A DNA stretch of 64,000 bases from Algoriphagus aquimarinus (GTDB lineage Bacteria > Bacteroidota > Bacteroidia > Cytophagales > Cyclobacteriaceae): NCBI RefSeq assembly GCF_007997215.1, contig NZ_VORW01000015.1, forward strand, positions 36,817 to 100,816, read 5' to 3'. Positions 1 to 7,489 of the stretch are shown here, piece after piece. Made by a program: the position numbers and the translations under genes. The notes beneath the pieces are model-generated. The model saw only the letters and a program-made list of their open reading frames with translations. It was not told the DNA's origin and did not search any database. Within the stretch, counting starts at the first letter, position 1; the number at the start of each line of letters is the position of its first letter.

Positions 1-96
1 AGACTAAGCCAACATGAGGTAGGCGAGCTTCTGGGCATTTCACAAAAAACACTTTCGAATATAGAAAGCAACAATAAAGACTGTCTGGGCATTTAA
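1..96 (+). pseudogene. truncated copy of XRE-family helix-turn-helix regulator (5' end outside window)
   Basis: The frame is open from the first base and reads 31 codons to a stop at 94-96. Bases 1-77 match 9233-9309, inside the intact-looking regulator at 9191, with only a few differences (for example tcgaat versus tctaac). The encoded RLSQHEVGELLGISQKTLSN is the HTH_3 core. After the match the frame runs into KDCLGI and stops, so the C-terminal half of the family is missing. It lies beyond the distal end of the peptide cluster, in the same orientation as the 9191 copy, forming direct repeats about 9.2 kb apart. Whether the 5' half exists outside the window cannot be seen. Confidence 0.75.
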
Positions 97-586
97 ATTT
101 GCACAAAAAAAAGTGATGACTTTATTCATTAAGGATATATGCAAAATGGTATTGACACTTCCTATAGACTTCTGATTTCCCATTGTTAATTGGGAAAAAG
201 TAAAGTAAATGTGACTCTGATAAATGGTATGGATTCTTCTTCTGTAGAAAGCTTACATACTAAAGTAAATTTTGAGAAAAACCAATAACTTTTGACCTCA
301 AAAATCAGAAGCAAGAGAATTGTTTTCTCTCAAAGATGTTGAAATGGAAAGATGACCAAATTATGAAGGTGAATAGTACAGATCTCAGTTGGAGAACTTT
401 TAATTGAACATTTAAAGGATCTTAGCAGGATAGTATTTCTAGATTTATACCAAATAGGATTTATGTTTTCCACTAAAATACGGATAAACCCTAAAACATA
501 AAGGGATGAAGCTTGGATTCATTTAAATGTGCAATAGCTCATATCACTTCTCCTGAATCATAAGAATTAATTAATCCAATTTAAAA
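97..586. other. gene-free stretch, AT-rich
   Basis: About 490 bases between the truncated regulator copy and the stop of the glycosyltransferase gene. I see no credible coding frame, tRNA or clear terminator. It may contain decayed sequence of the truncated regulator or of another peptide cluster, but I could not match it to anything. Confidence 0.5.
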
Positions 587-1363
587 TCACTTCCAATTAT
601 TAACTTCTTCCTGCAATTCCTCCTTTGACATAGCAAGAGATCTGTTTAGTTCAATCATTTTTCGACTGTCTTGATTTGGACTATGGAAAGCACTATTCAC
701 TCCCCGTTCATGTGTAAGGTGATACAATACTCCTTCTATATGTTGATGTCTGTGACCCAATATCTTCCAACGGTTCACCCGATCTCCATCTTCCCGTCCC
801 CATCCATAGAATTTTTCATTTTCCATTCCAGCAGCTATATAGGTTTCCCTATGAGCCAGGAAAGCTCCACCTACGGGATTTGGATTATACAATGCCTTCA
901 TCTTACCCTGATGCATTTCCAGAACGCCCATGTCCCGGGACTGGATAAAGAGCTCCCGCAGAACCTCAGAAGTGTCCAAAAATTTATCCTTAAAAGGTGT
1001 GATAAAATCAACTTCCCTTTTTCTCAATAGCTCGATGGACTTATTAAGCTGGTCAACGGGAATGAGGACATCCGTATCCCACACAATGATATATTCAGTA
1101 TCAACAGACCTGACCAACTGATTGATGTATCTGGTCCGATGAAAGATCGTATCCATATCTTCGACGAATAAATAGTTTACCCTCTGAGGCAATAACTTAT
1201 TCAGCAATCCGCTATTTCTTCCCGAAGCCTCTAATATGCTTACCTGAGTTTCAAAATTAGAGAGTATATAATCAATGGTAACCAATGTATTCTCCAAACG
1301 GTTGACCGTGTCAATCCGTAGAGGAACCAAAAATGTAAAATCCCTTAAGTTCATTCTATCCAT
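587..1363 (-). CDS. GT-A fold glycosyltransferase of a secreted-peptide cluster
   Basis: A 258-residue cytoplasmic protein with no signal peptide. The DTD at residues 96-98 (context IVWDTDVL) is the metal/nucleotide-sugar binding DxD of GT-A enzymes. VGGAFLAHRETY at 164-175 and GWGREDGD at 187-194 match the C-terminal galactosyltransferase-type domain (glycosyltransferase family 2 / GT27-like), in which the ED pair acts in acceptor/base function. It is the last gene of the minus-strand peptide cluster; its ATG lies 4 bases after the stop of the LanC-like gene, so the two are very likely co-transcribed and perhaps translationally coupled. Inference: it may glycosylate the cluster's peptide, as SunS-type enzymes do in glycocins, although SunS belongs to a different GT subgroup. 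A role in a surface glycan is the alternative. Confidence 0.8.
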   Translation of the reverse strand: MDRMNLRDFTFLVPLRIDTVNRLENTLVTIDYILSNFETQVSILEASGRNSGLLNKLLPQRVNYLFVEDMDTIFHRTRYINQLVRSVDTEYIIVWDTDVLIPVDQLNKSIELLRKREVDFITPFKDKFLDTSEVLRELFIQSRDMGVLEMHQGKMKALYNPNPVGGAFLAHRETYIAAGMENEKFYGWGREDGDRVNRWKILGHRHQHIEGVLYHLTHERGVNSAFHSPNQDSRKMIELNRSLAMSKEELQEEVNNWK

Positions 1364-1367
1364 AGTC

Positions 1368-2444
1368 TCAAACTTTTAAGCTATTAGATTTTTTTTCGAA
1401 TTCCAGGCTCTCCAGTAAAGTCCAACCAATTCCTGACAATCCAGAAACCAGCCCAATGTTTTTCTTAAATGGGCTGTAAAAATCAGCTTCTCCCCAGCAT
1501 ACTGACTCATTGAATTTCTCGAAAATCAGCTTATCTGAAGGAAGAAAAGAATTATCTCCGGTAATCTCACCAATTTTTTTCCCTAATAGCCTCAAACCGC
1601 TAACCCCATTAATAACTTGTATATTAAGATTTTTAGACTCAGAGTTGAAGATTACTTCCATATCAATGGAGTTTTTCAAAAACTCAGCATGCTTCTTTAA
1701 AGCTGCATTATCGATCTCCTCTAACACTGATTCGATACCCAGCAACAGAAACAATCTATTGCTTTGAAGACACGGAAAAAGAGAAAGTAAGTTTGGAAGC
1801 AGGAAATCAAGAATCCGATCCACCTTATAGGAATTCACCTCTAATCTTTTCGCCTTTGCCAACACGATCAGTACAAGGGGCAGATCCCAAAAGATGTTGA
1901 ATAGTTGCGGCTCTCTGTCTTGTAACTTTTCTTCCTCAATCAATTGTCCCAGTTGATTAAGGAGTCCAGCAGAAAGTTTTTGAAAAATATAGGTATTTGA
2001 CTGATGGCCTGATTTCAATGAACTTTCCAATCGGTCAAAACAATATACAAGGTAGCCGATGATCCCATTCTGTAAATTTGCCGGTAGATTGGTTTTTTGA
2101 TCTTCCAAATACTTATAAATCCTATCATCCAGCTCGCCCAAAGTATCATCAAGATCCGCTTCCACAAAATCTAAATTGACCAAATAACTGATACCCCATG
2201 CAATACCGGCCAGGCCATTTTCAAAATCTGTAGGAAGTTTGGCTTCACTTAACTTTTCAAAAATCTCTCCTAACAGACTGTCCGCTATCTTCAGAAACTC
2301 TTGGTCTTCGCTCTTCCTTGCCAAGTGATAGAAGTAAATACTCAAACCCAACTTTCCATTCAGCAGCCCCACCCCATGTTCCTCTTTGACATTTCCCAAT
2401 AGATACCTGTTGATTTTCTGAAGTCTTTCCAATGCCTGTTCCAT
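1368..2444 (-). CDS. LanC-like (alpha,alpha)6-barrel protein
   Basis: 358 residues. Repeated Gly-rich helical motifs are typical of the lanthionine synthetase C-like family: GVGLLNGKLGLSIYFYHL near 24-41, NGLAGIAWGISYLV near 101-114, NGVSGLRLLG near 284-293 and GLSGIGWTLL near 338-347. These repeats support a toroid fold. The zinc-binding Cys and Cys-His pairs of catalytic LanC enzymes (usually within CYG and CHG motifs) are not seen; the only nearby Cys is in SVCWGE. It may therefore be a non-catalytic LanC homologue or a divergent cyclase. It sits between the HlyD adaptor (30-base gap) and the glycosyltransferase in the peptide operon. No dehydratase (LanB/LanM) gene is present in the window, which argues against classical lanthionine formation. 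Confidence 0.7.
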   Translation of the reverse strand: MEQALERLQKINRYLLGNVKEEHGVGLLNGKLGLSIYFYHLARKSEDQEFLKIADSLLGEIFEKLSEAKLPTDFENGLAGIAWGISYLVNLDFVEADLDDTLGELDDRIYKYLEDQKTNLPANLQNGIIGYLVYCFDRLESSLKSGHQSNTYIFQKLSAGLLNQLGQLIEEEKLQDREPQLFNIFWDLPLVLIVLAKAKRLEVNSYKVDRILDFLLPNLLSLFPCLQSNRLFLLLGIESVLEEIDNAALKKHAEFLKNSIDMEVIFNSESKNLNIQVINGVSGLRLLGKKIGEITGDNSFLPSDKLIFEKFNESVCWGEADFYSPFKKNIGLVSGLSGIGWTLLESLEFEKKSNSLKV

Positions 2445-2474
2445 AGCTCTTATATTAAACGCTCCATAAATTAA

Positions 2475-3779
2475 TTAATACTCGTTTATCGATTTTAGCT
2501 TGAAAAAAAGCCTTTCAGCCACACTCAAGTCTTCTGTAATGATCTCCGCTGTACCCAATAGTTCTTGCTTTAGCTGAATCTCCTTTCCATATGAAGTTTT
2601 TGTTCCATAAGGAAGAGTACTATAGACCAAATAATTCCCTTCCTCATCAGGAGAAACCGATATACTTCCTACTTCCCCTCTAAGGGTTCCGAATTGCTGA
2701 AAAGGAAAATTATCCAACTTGATCAATATCCGCTGTCCCATTATGATTTTACCCGTATTTTGCGAAGAGACAATCATTTTACCCAAGAGTTCTGACCTTT
2801 GATCAGGTAGTATAGAAAAGACATGCTCACCTGCTTGGACAAATTGATGCTCACCCCATACTCCCTGGAAGCTAACCTCACCATCGGTAGAGGAAACCAA
2901 CACATAATTACGCTCCCATTCTCTTACAGCGCGTTTCAAACCATGAAAGGACTGGATCAGATTAATTAGTGCCCTGGATTCATCCTGCTCTTTGGTCACT
3001 TGTGTACTTTTAAGCGTTTGTCCCGCATTCACCAAAGCTTCTTGAAGTTGGGAAATCGAAATAATCATTCCATTGACCTGTTCCTGCACTTGGAGATATT
3101 CCATTTCCCGGCTCTCAAAGTCTTTGGCTGCAATTACGCCGCCTTCATAGAGTATCTTGTTTCGTTTAAAATCTGTCTCTACCAGACTAACCTTTCTTTC
3201 CAGGATCTCCTTTTGGGCCAATTGGCTATTCAGCCGTTCATGGATTTCCTGAATAGATTGTCGGTTCCCTTCCAACTGAACTAGGGATGGCTGAAGCGTT
3301 TCAAGCAACTTGAATTCCATGTAGGATCTTTCAAACTCCACAAATGCAAGTTCTATTTCTCCCAAGACCACATCTGAAAGAGAATCTATAGGAAAGAAAA
3401 ACCCATTGTCTTTCCCAAAGGGAATCTCATCCAGCAACTTTTTCAGCATCAGTACACTGTTCAACTCAGAAGTACTTTTTATACTGGCCAATGGCTGACC
3501 TGCCTGCACTTTTTCGCCGTTGTTCACCCAAAGCCTATCTATCTGTCCGGAAGTTCTAGCTATCATCTTTTCCGTTGGTTCTACCGTGGTAACCATCACC
3601 CTGGACATAATAAAATCCGGATATTTGATAAAAAAGGACAAAAAAATCACCCCACAGGTAATAATAAATACCAGTGTGATCCCCCACCGGATCAGCCAGG
3701 CAGGAGGAGTTGTAATAATCTCCTGAACCTCCTCGGATCTGAGCTGTAGATTATCAATAGGGTGGGGATTTTCAGGCAT
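2475..3779 (-). CDS. HlyD-family periplasmic adaptor of peptide exporter
   Basis: 434 residues. A short cytoplasmic N-terminus is followed by one membrane segment (about 31-52, rich in Ile/Val/Phe), a lipoyl-like half-motif (GQIDRLWVNNGEKVQAGQPL, about 78-97), a long predicted coiled-coil region (about 110-270) and a beta-barrel C-terminal part (SSTDGEVSFQGVWGEHQFVQ then LGKMIVSSQN). This is the architecture of membrane-fusion adaptors that join an inner-membrane ABC exporter to an outer-membrane TolC-like channel. Its ATG lies 2 bases after the stop of the ABC transporter gene, so it is surely the partner of that exporter. No TolC homologue is encoded in the window, so a housekeeping one is presumably used. 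In the Bacteroidota bacteriocin/peptide exporters, adaptors of this length are usual. Confidence 0.9.
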   Translation of the reverse strand: MPENPHPIDNLQLRSEEVQEIITTPPAWLIRWGITLVFIITCGVIFLSFFIKYPDFIMSRVMVTTVEPTEKMIARTSGQIDRLWVNNGEKVQAGQPLASIKSTSELNSVLMLKKLLDEIPFGKDNGFFFPIDSLSDVVLGEIELAFVEFERSYMEFKLLETLQPSLVQLEGNRQSIQEIHERLNSQLAQKEILERKVSLVETDFKRNKILYEGGVIAAKDFESREMEYLQVQEQVNGMIISISQLQEALVNAGQTLKSTQVTKEQDESRALINLIQSFHGLKRAVREWERNYVLVSSTDGEVSFQGVWGEHQFVQAGEHVFSILPDQRSELLGKMIVSSQNTGKIIMGQRILIKLDNFPFQQFGTLRGEVGSISVSPDEEGNYLVYSTLPYGTKTSYGKEIQLKQELLGTAEIITEDLSVAERLFFKLKSINEY

Positions 3780-3781
3780 GC

Positions 3782-5575
3782 CTAGTTTTTTTTAATTTTT
3801 TCCAACTCCAATTGATTTTTCACCAAATCGTAATACACTCCTTTCTGGAAAACCAACTGTTCATGGGTTCCGGTCTCCATAATCTTACCCTCATCCATTA
3901 CAATGATCTGATCCGCATTTCTTACCGTACTGAGCCGGTGAGCGATGATGAATACCGTTTTCTCTTTCATAAAACGGTTCAGGTTTTCCATAACGATCCG
4001 TTCATTTTTGGCATCTAAGGCAGAGGTTGCTTCGTCAAAAAAGAGAATCTCCGGATTTTTATAAACTGCACGGGCGATAAATAAACGTTGCTTTTGCCCG
4101 GTACTGATTCCAACACCCTCATTTCCGATTTTAGTATTGAATCTTAGGGGAAGGGATTGTATAAAGTCATAAATATTGGCAGTCTGTGAAGCAATCACCA
4201 GTCGATCAAAATCAACCACTTCTTCCCCAACTGCAATATTTGCAGCGATGGTATCATTGAACACATATCCATCCTGCATTACAACTCCGCAATGGTCTCT
4301 CCAACTACGGGGTGATATGAATTTAAAGTCATGTCTTCCATAATGTATTTCTCCTTTTTCTGGCTCGTAAAATTTTAGCAGGAGTTTCATTAGGGTGGTT
4401 TTCCCGCATCCACTAGCTCCTACTATTGCAGTAATTTTTTTCGAAGGAACAGTCAGATTAAGTTTTTTAAGAACATTTTCCTCAGCTCCCATATATCGGA
4501 AGCTGAGATTGTTCACCTTTATATTCTCTCCGGGTGCAATATTATAGACCAGCTGCCCGTCTCTCCTTTCCTCGTCTTCCTTATCATGGATCTCGTTTAG
4601 CCTCTCCAAACTGATCTTGGCATCCTGATAGGTACGGGCAAAAGTGACTATCCCCATAATTGGACCATTCAGTTGTCCGATGATATACTGGAGAGAAAGC
4701 ATCATCCCCAGTGTAAGCTGCCCTTCTATCACCAGGATCGCTGAGGCAAAGGTGACAAATATGTTTTTCAGCTCATTGATTACCGAAGATCCTACTCCCT
4801 GGGTCTGTTCCAGTGCGAGTGTTTTAATTGATACTTGGAAAAGACTGGCCTGTACAAACTCCCATTTCCAACGTTTTTGGGTTTCAGCATTGTGTAACTT
4901 GATCTCCTGCATGCCATTGATCAGCTCTATGACTGTACTTTGCTCCTGGCTGAGCTGCGCAAACCGCATGTAATCAAGCTCTTTTCTTCGCTTTAGAAAG
5001 TAGAGAATCCATAGGATATAAACCACACTTCCTCCCATAAATATGAGGAAGATCATGGGGCTATAATAAATCAATACTGCACCGAAAACAAAAAGGTTAA
5101 AAAAAGAAAAAAAAGTGTTCAATGCCGTACCGGTTAACAGGTTTTCTATCCTTCTATGATCTCCGATCCGCTGCATGATATCACCTGTCATCCGGGTATC
5201 GAAAAATGAAATAGGCAAGTTCATCAGCTTGATAAAAAAATCTGAAACAAGTGAAATATTTACACGGGTACTGAGGTGGAGCAAAATCCAACTTCGGAAC
5301 ACCTCTACACTCGTTCGTCCAAAAAACAACATTACCTGAGCAATCAAGATTAGATAAATAAACCCAATATCCTGGTTTTGAATCCCGATATCAACGATAC
5401 TTTGGGTTAGGAAAGGAAAAATCAGCTGGAGTAAACTGCCCACCAGCAAACCAATGCCAAGCTGGGTGATCAGACTTTTATACTTGAAAAGGTATTGAAA
5501 GAGAAACCCAAGCGACCTCTTATCCGAATGTTTCCACTTTAATTTTTTAAACTTAGGAGTTGGCTCAAGAAGCAA
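3782..5575 (-). CDS. ABC exporter (membrane and nucleotide-binding domains) separated from its C39 peptidase
   Basis: 597 residues: an exporter membrane domain with six hydrophobic segments (about 25-310) followed by an NBD with Walker A (VGASGCGKTTLMKLLL), a signature ISTGQKQR in place of LSGGQ, and Walker B plus D-loop (ILFFDEATSALD). In related Bacteroidota proteins this is fused behind a C39 peptidase. Here the frame continues upstream of the only plausible start (TTG at 5575) to about 5644 and encodes WIGNNANEESKEGIT just before LLLEPTPKF, the usual linker of fused C39 exporters. The peptidase is now in another frame that overlaps by 37 bases, so a deletion appears to have split one gene into two. 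The exporter probably moves the peptide encoded at 7176. It could still work if translated by coupling, or be inactive. Confidence 0.85.
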   Translation of the reverse strand: MLLEPTPKFKKLKWKHSDKRSLGFLFQYLFKYKSLITQLGIGLLVGSLLQLIFPFLTQSIVDIGIQNQDIGFIYLILIAQVMLFFGRTSVEVFRSWILLHLSTRVNISLVSDFFIKLMNLPISFFDTRMTGDIMQRIGDHRRIENLLTGTALNTFFSFFNLFVFGAVLIYYSPMIFLIFMGGSVVYILWILYFLKRRKELDYMRFAQLSQEQSTVIELINGMQEIKLHNAETQKRWKWEFVQASLFQVSIKTLALEQTQGVGSSVINELKNIFVTFASAILVIEGQLTLGMMLSLQYIIGQLNGPIMGIVTFARTYQDAKISLERLNEIHDKEDEERRDGQLVYNIAPGENIKVNNLSFRYMGAEENVLKKLNLTVPSKKITAIVGASGCGKTTLMKLLLKFYEPEKGEIHYGRHDFKFISPRSWRDHCGVVMQDGYVFNDTIAANIAVGEEVVDFDRLVIASQTANIYDFIQSLPLRFNTKIGNEGVGISTGQKQRLFIARAVYKNPEILFFDEATSALDAKNERIVMENLNRFMKEKTVFIIAHRLSTVRNADQIIVMDEGKIMETGTHEQLVFQKGVYYDLVKNQLELEKIKKN

Positions 5576-5943
5576 GGTAATTCCTTCCTTACTTTCTTCA
5601 TTAGCATTATTCCCAATCCATACCCTGGATCTGAAAGATAGACCTTACCAGTTTTGATCTTATAAACTACCACAAAGTGATTCTTGTCCCAGTGCACAAT
5701 CAGGGGCATTTGAGTCTGCTCCAATCTCTTAAAATCCAACTTAGCCCCAATGGTTTTAAACCCAATGGCCTCTGCCGCATCGCTCAGCTTGAGCAAATTG
5801 CTGCCTGACCGCGTAGTCTCTGAAAGGTTGCGGATTTCCTTCAGAGAGATCAGCCTGCCATAGTGCTTCGAAATGATCCGTAGACAGGTAGGCCCACAGT
5901 CTTTAGAGTCGGGTTGCTTATAGAAGGGGAAATTGTGTTGCAA
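5539..5943 (-). CDS. C39 (double-glycine) leader peptidase domain, frameshifted away from its ABC exporter
   Basis: 134 residues. Catalytic signature YKQPDSKDCGPTCLR with the oxyanion Gln10 and nucleophile Cys16, the His in KNHFVVVY and the Asp in SDPGYG are all present, so the peptidase triad is intact. The last 24 residues, after GYG, do not resemble the family; another frame at 5569-5620 carries the expected continuation WIGNNANEESKEGIT. The KYSxxEF-type segment usually found between them is absent, which indicates a deletion of roughly a dozen codons plus a frame change. The start is TTG at 5943, with no ATG near it. It should cut the precursor after the Gly-Gly at residues 27-28. The gene follows the lipoprotein gene by 26 bases. 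Confidence 0.85.
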   Translation of the reverse strand: MQHNFPFYKQPDSKDCGPTCLRIISKHYGRLISLKEIRNLSETTRSGSNLLKLSDAAEAIGFKTIGAKLDFKRLEQTQMPLIVHWDKNHFVVVYKIKTGKVYLSDPGYGLGIMLMKKVRKELPCFLSQLLSLKN

Positions 5944-5969
5944 AAATTATTTTTTAATTTTTAAGAAAC

Positions 5970-7118
5970 CTAATTTGTCTTACTAGTAACATTATTTAAA
6001 CTTATTCTGACAAATCCCATTTCATCGTCCAAATTAAGGAGTAACCAAAGCTTCCCATCTTTAGTGAAATAATCATTATCAAAGTCTGAAAATTCTTCTA
6101 TTTCAAGCTCAGAAAGGAGCTTAAATTCAGAGTCGAAAACAGTTAGAAAAACCTTAATTTCTTGAGTTTCAATATGAGTAGCATTCGATAATTCTTTATT
6201 TTCCTCCGAAAAAATTGTTTTCGTCGACAAACGAAAATACTGCTTACTTTCAATATCCCACACTGGACGATAATACCTAACTTGTTCTTTGAAATGTTTA
6301 ATTTCTTTCTTTATTTGTTCCATTGAACCGACACTAATATTTGGGGGATTTACACTTTTGGGAGTCAGTGTAGGCTTATAATCTACAAATTTCAAGGCTT
6401 TAGCTTTATAATCATAATATATGATCTCATTTGAAAATTCATAACTTATAATAATCTTATTATTTTGATGAGTAAGTTCTACACTAGGATCAATAATAGT
6501 ACCGGACTGATCACTCCTAATGCTTAAATCGCCATATGATTTTTTTGAATTGAGGTCTAATCTGTCTACTTTATTTTCTTTTATAGACAAAACATCAAGA
6601 TTAACTTCAACATTTTTATAATCGTATGAAAGACCAAAAACAAGTAAATCTTCTGATTCTACAATAACTTGTATCCTAGGATAATCTCCATATTTTTCCC
6701 CAATAGAATCTATTGAATTTCTCCAATCTACTTTTTTAATTAAGATTCCATTATCATCAAAAATTGCTGATTTCTCATATGATTTGATAAAGATACGATC
6801 ATCTTTCAATACATTGAATCCAGTGAAAATTTCGCCAGTTCCATTTGGGCCTTCTTTTTCAAATGCTATCCTTTTTATAAATTCTAACTTTTCAAGATCT
6901 ATTTGATCCAATGAATGGTTAAAAGAATTATAAGAAAAAATTGATTTTTTTTCAAAATCTAAATCAGAAAATGAAGCAAATCCCCACAGATCCAAAATTT
7001 CATTCTTAGAATTGATTCTCACAGTATCTAACGAATAAGACACTGATGGATTTTCGACTTCAATTTCTCTTGCCGTACACGCAGATAATAGTAAAATTAA
7101 AATAATAAAATATTTCAT
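5970..7118 (-). CDS. DUF4221-like beta-propeller lipoprotein
   Basis: 382 residues with a lipoprotein signal (hydrophobic residues 4-13, lipobox LLLSAC, Cys14). The rest is rich in beta-strand repeats with alternating hydrophobic and acidic residues (for example FEKKSIFSYN, DDRIFIKSYE, KNKIIISYEF-like stretches, KLWLLLNLDD), which resembles the DUF4221 / six-bladed propeller lipoproteins of Bacteroidota; this assignment is from pattern only. It lies between the peptide precursor and the exporter genes, behind a strong hairpin at 7143-7169. Its job is unknown. A surface receptor, a self-protection protein or a chaperone for the peptide are possibilities (inference). It has a noticeably higher A+T content than the exporter genes downstream. 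Confidence 0.65.
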   Translation of the reverse strand: MKYFIILILLLSACTAREIEVENPSVSYSLDTVRINSKNEILDLWGFASFSDLDFEKKSIFSYNSFNHSLDQIDLEKLEFIKRIAFEKEGPNGTGEIFTGFNVLKDDRIFIKSYEKSAIFDDNGILIKKVDWRNSIDSIGEKYGDYPRIQVIVESEDLLVFGLSYDYKNVEVNLDVLSIKENKVDRLDLNSKKSYGDLSIRSDQSGTIIDPSVELTHQNNKIIISYEFSNEIIYYDYKAKALKFVDYKPTLTPKSVNPPNISVGSMEQIKKEIKHFKEQVRYYRPVWDIESKQYFRLSTKTIFSEENKELSNATHIETQEIKVFLTVFDSEFKLLSELEIEEFSDFDNDYFTKDGKLWLLLNLDDEMGFVRISLNNVTSKTN

Positions 7119-7142
7119 TAGGGTTTCTTATGAAGGAATTAA

Positions 7143-7169
7143 ATGAAGCCACAATTACTGTGGCTTCAT
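7143..7169 (-). terminator. perfect 11-bp hairpin after peptide precursor gene (attenuator/terminator)
   Basis: ATGAAGCCACA pairs exactly with TGTGGCTTCAT around a 5-base loop, starting 6 bases after the precursor stop on the minus strand. The following minus-strand sequence is only moderately T-rich, so partial termination is more likely than a full stop. Such a hairpin between precursor and exporter genes would give more precursor mRNA than exporter mRNA. Confidence 0.55.
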
Positions 7170-7175
7170 GAATTT

Positions 7176-7385
7176 TTATCCAATAGGATTAGGCTTACAA
7201 TATCCATTTGTGATACTATCACAAGATGTTCCTCCGCAGCATACTGCAGTTGGGTAATCTGAACCACATTTCATATCAATACAATCTGGTACAGATCCAG
7301 AACCTCCATAAATGTTGACCATTTGACTTCTTTGAAGCACTTCCACTGAAGCAAGCTTCAATTTTCCTAAACTTAACTTTTTCAT
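7176..7385 (-). CDS. GG-leader precursor of a secreted six-cysteine peptide
   Basis: 69 residues. The leader MKKLSLGKLKLASVEVLQ... ends in IYGG (Gly27-Gly28), the double-glycine site for C39 peptidases, and resembles the KKLxLxKxxxxxL leaders of Bacteroidota modified-peptide precursors. The predicted mature part (29-69, 41 residues) has Cys at 35, 40, 49, 50, 55 and 63, allowing three disulfides, plus Ser/Thr, Asp and a Pro-rich tail KPNPIG. The ATG is preceded by an A-rich leader without Shine-Dalgarno, normal for this phylum. Upstream, between this gene and the disulfide-forming enzyme gene, is a 104-base gap with a small inverted repeat (7423-7443, AGTCAG/CTGACT). The peptide is probably the product exported, oxidised and perhaps glycosylated by the neighbouring genes; its activity is unknown. 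Confidence 0.85.
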   Translation of the reverse strand: MKKLSLGKLKLASVEVLQRSQMVNIYGGSGSVPDCIDMKCGSDYPTAVCCGGTSCDSITNGYCKPNPIG

Positions 7386-7489
7386 TTTTGTATTTGTTTT
7401 TTTGTGTTTCTTCGGACATTAAAGTCAGCCAAAGGATCTGACTATTCATCGCGATTGAATTTTTTTTATAGAAGAGATTTGAATAATGT

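Noticed and set aside
671..1030. Plus-strand open frame over the glycosyltransferase gene
   Set aside because: No recognisable family; the minus-strand frame has DxD and galactosyltransferase motifs and fits the operon.
1368..2444. Classical class I lanthipeptide cyclase
   Set aside because: The zinc-ligand motifs are not seen and there is no dehydratase gene nearby; only a LanC-like fold is claimed.
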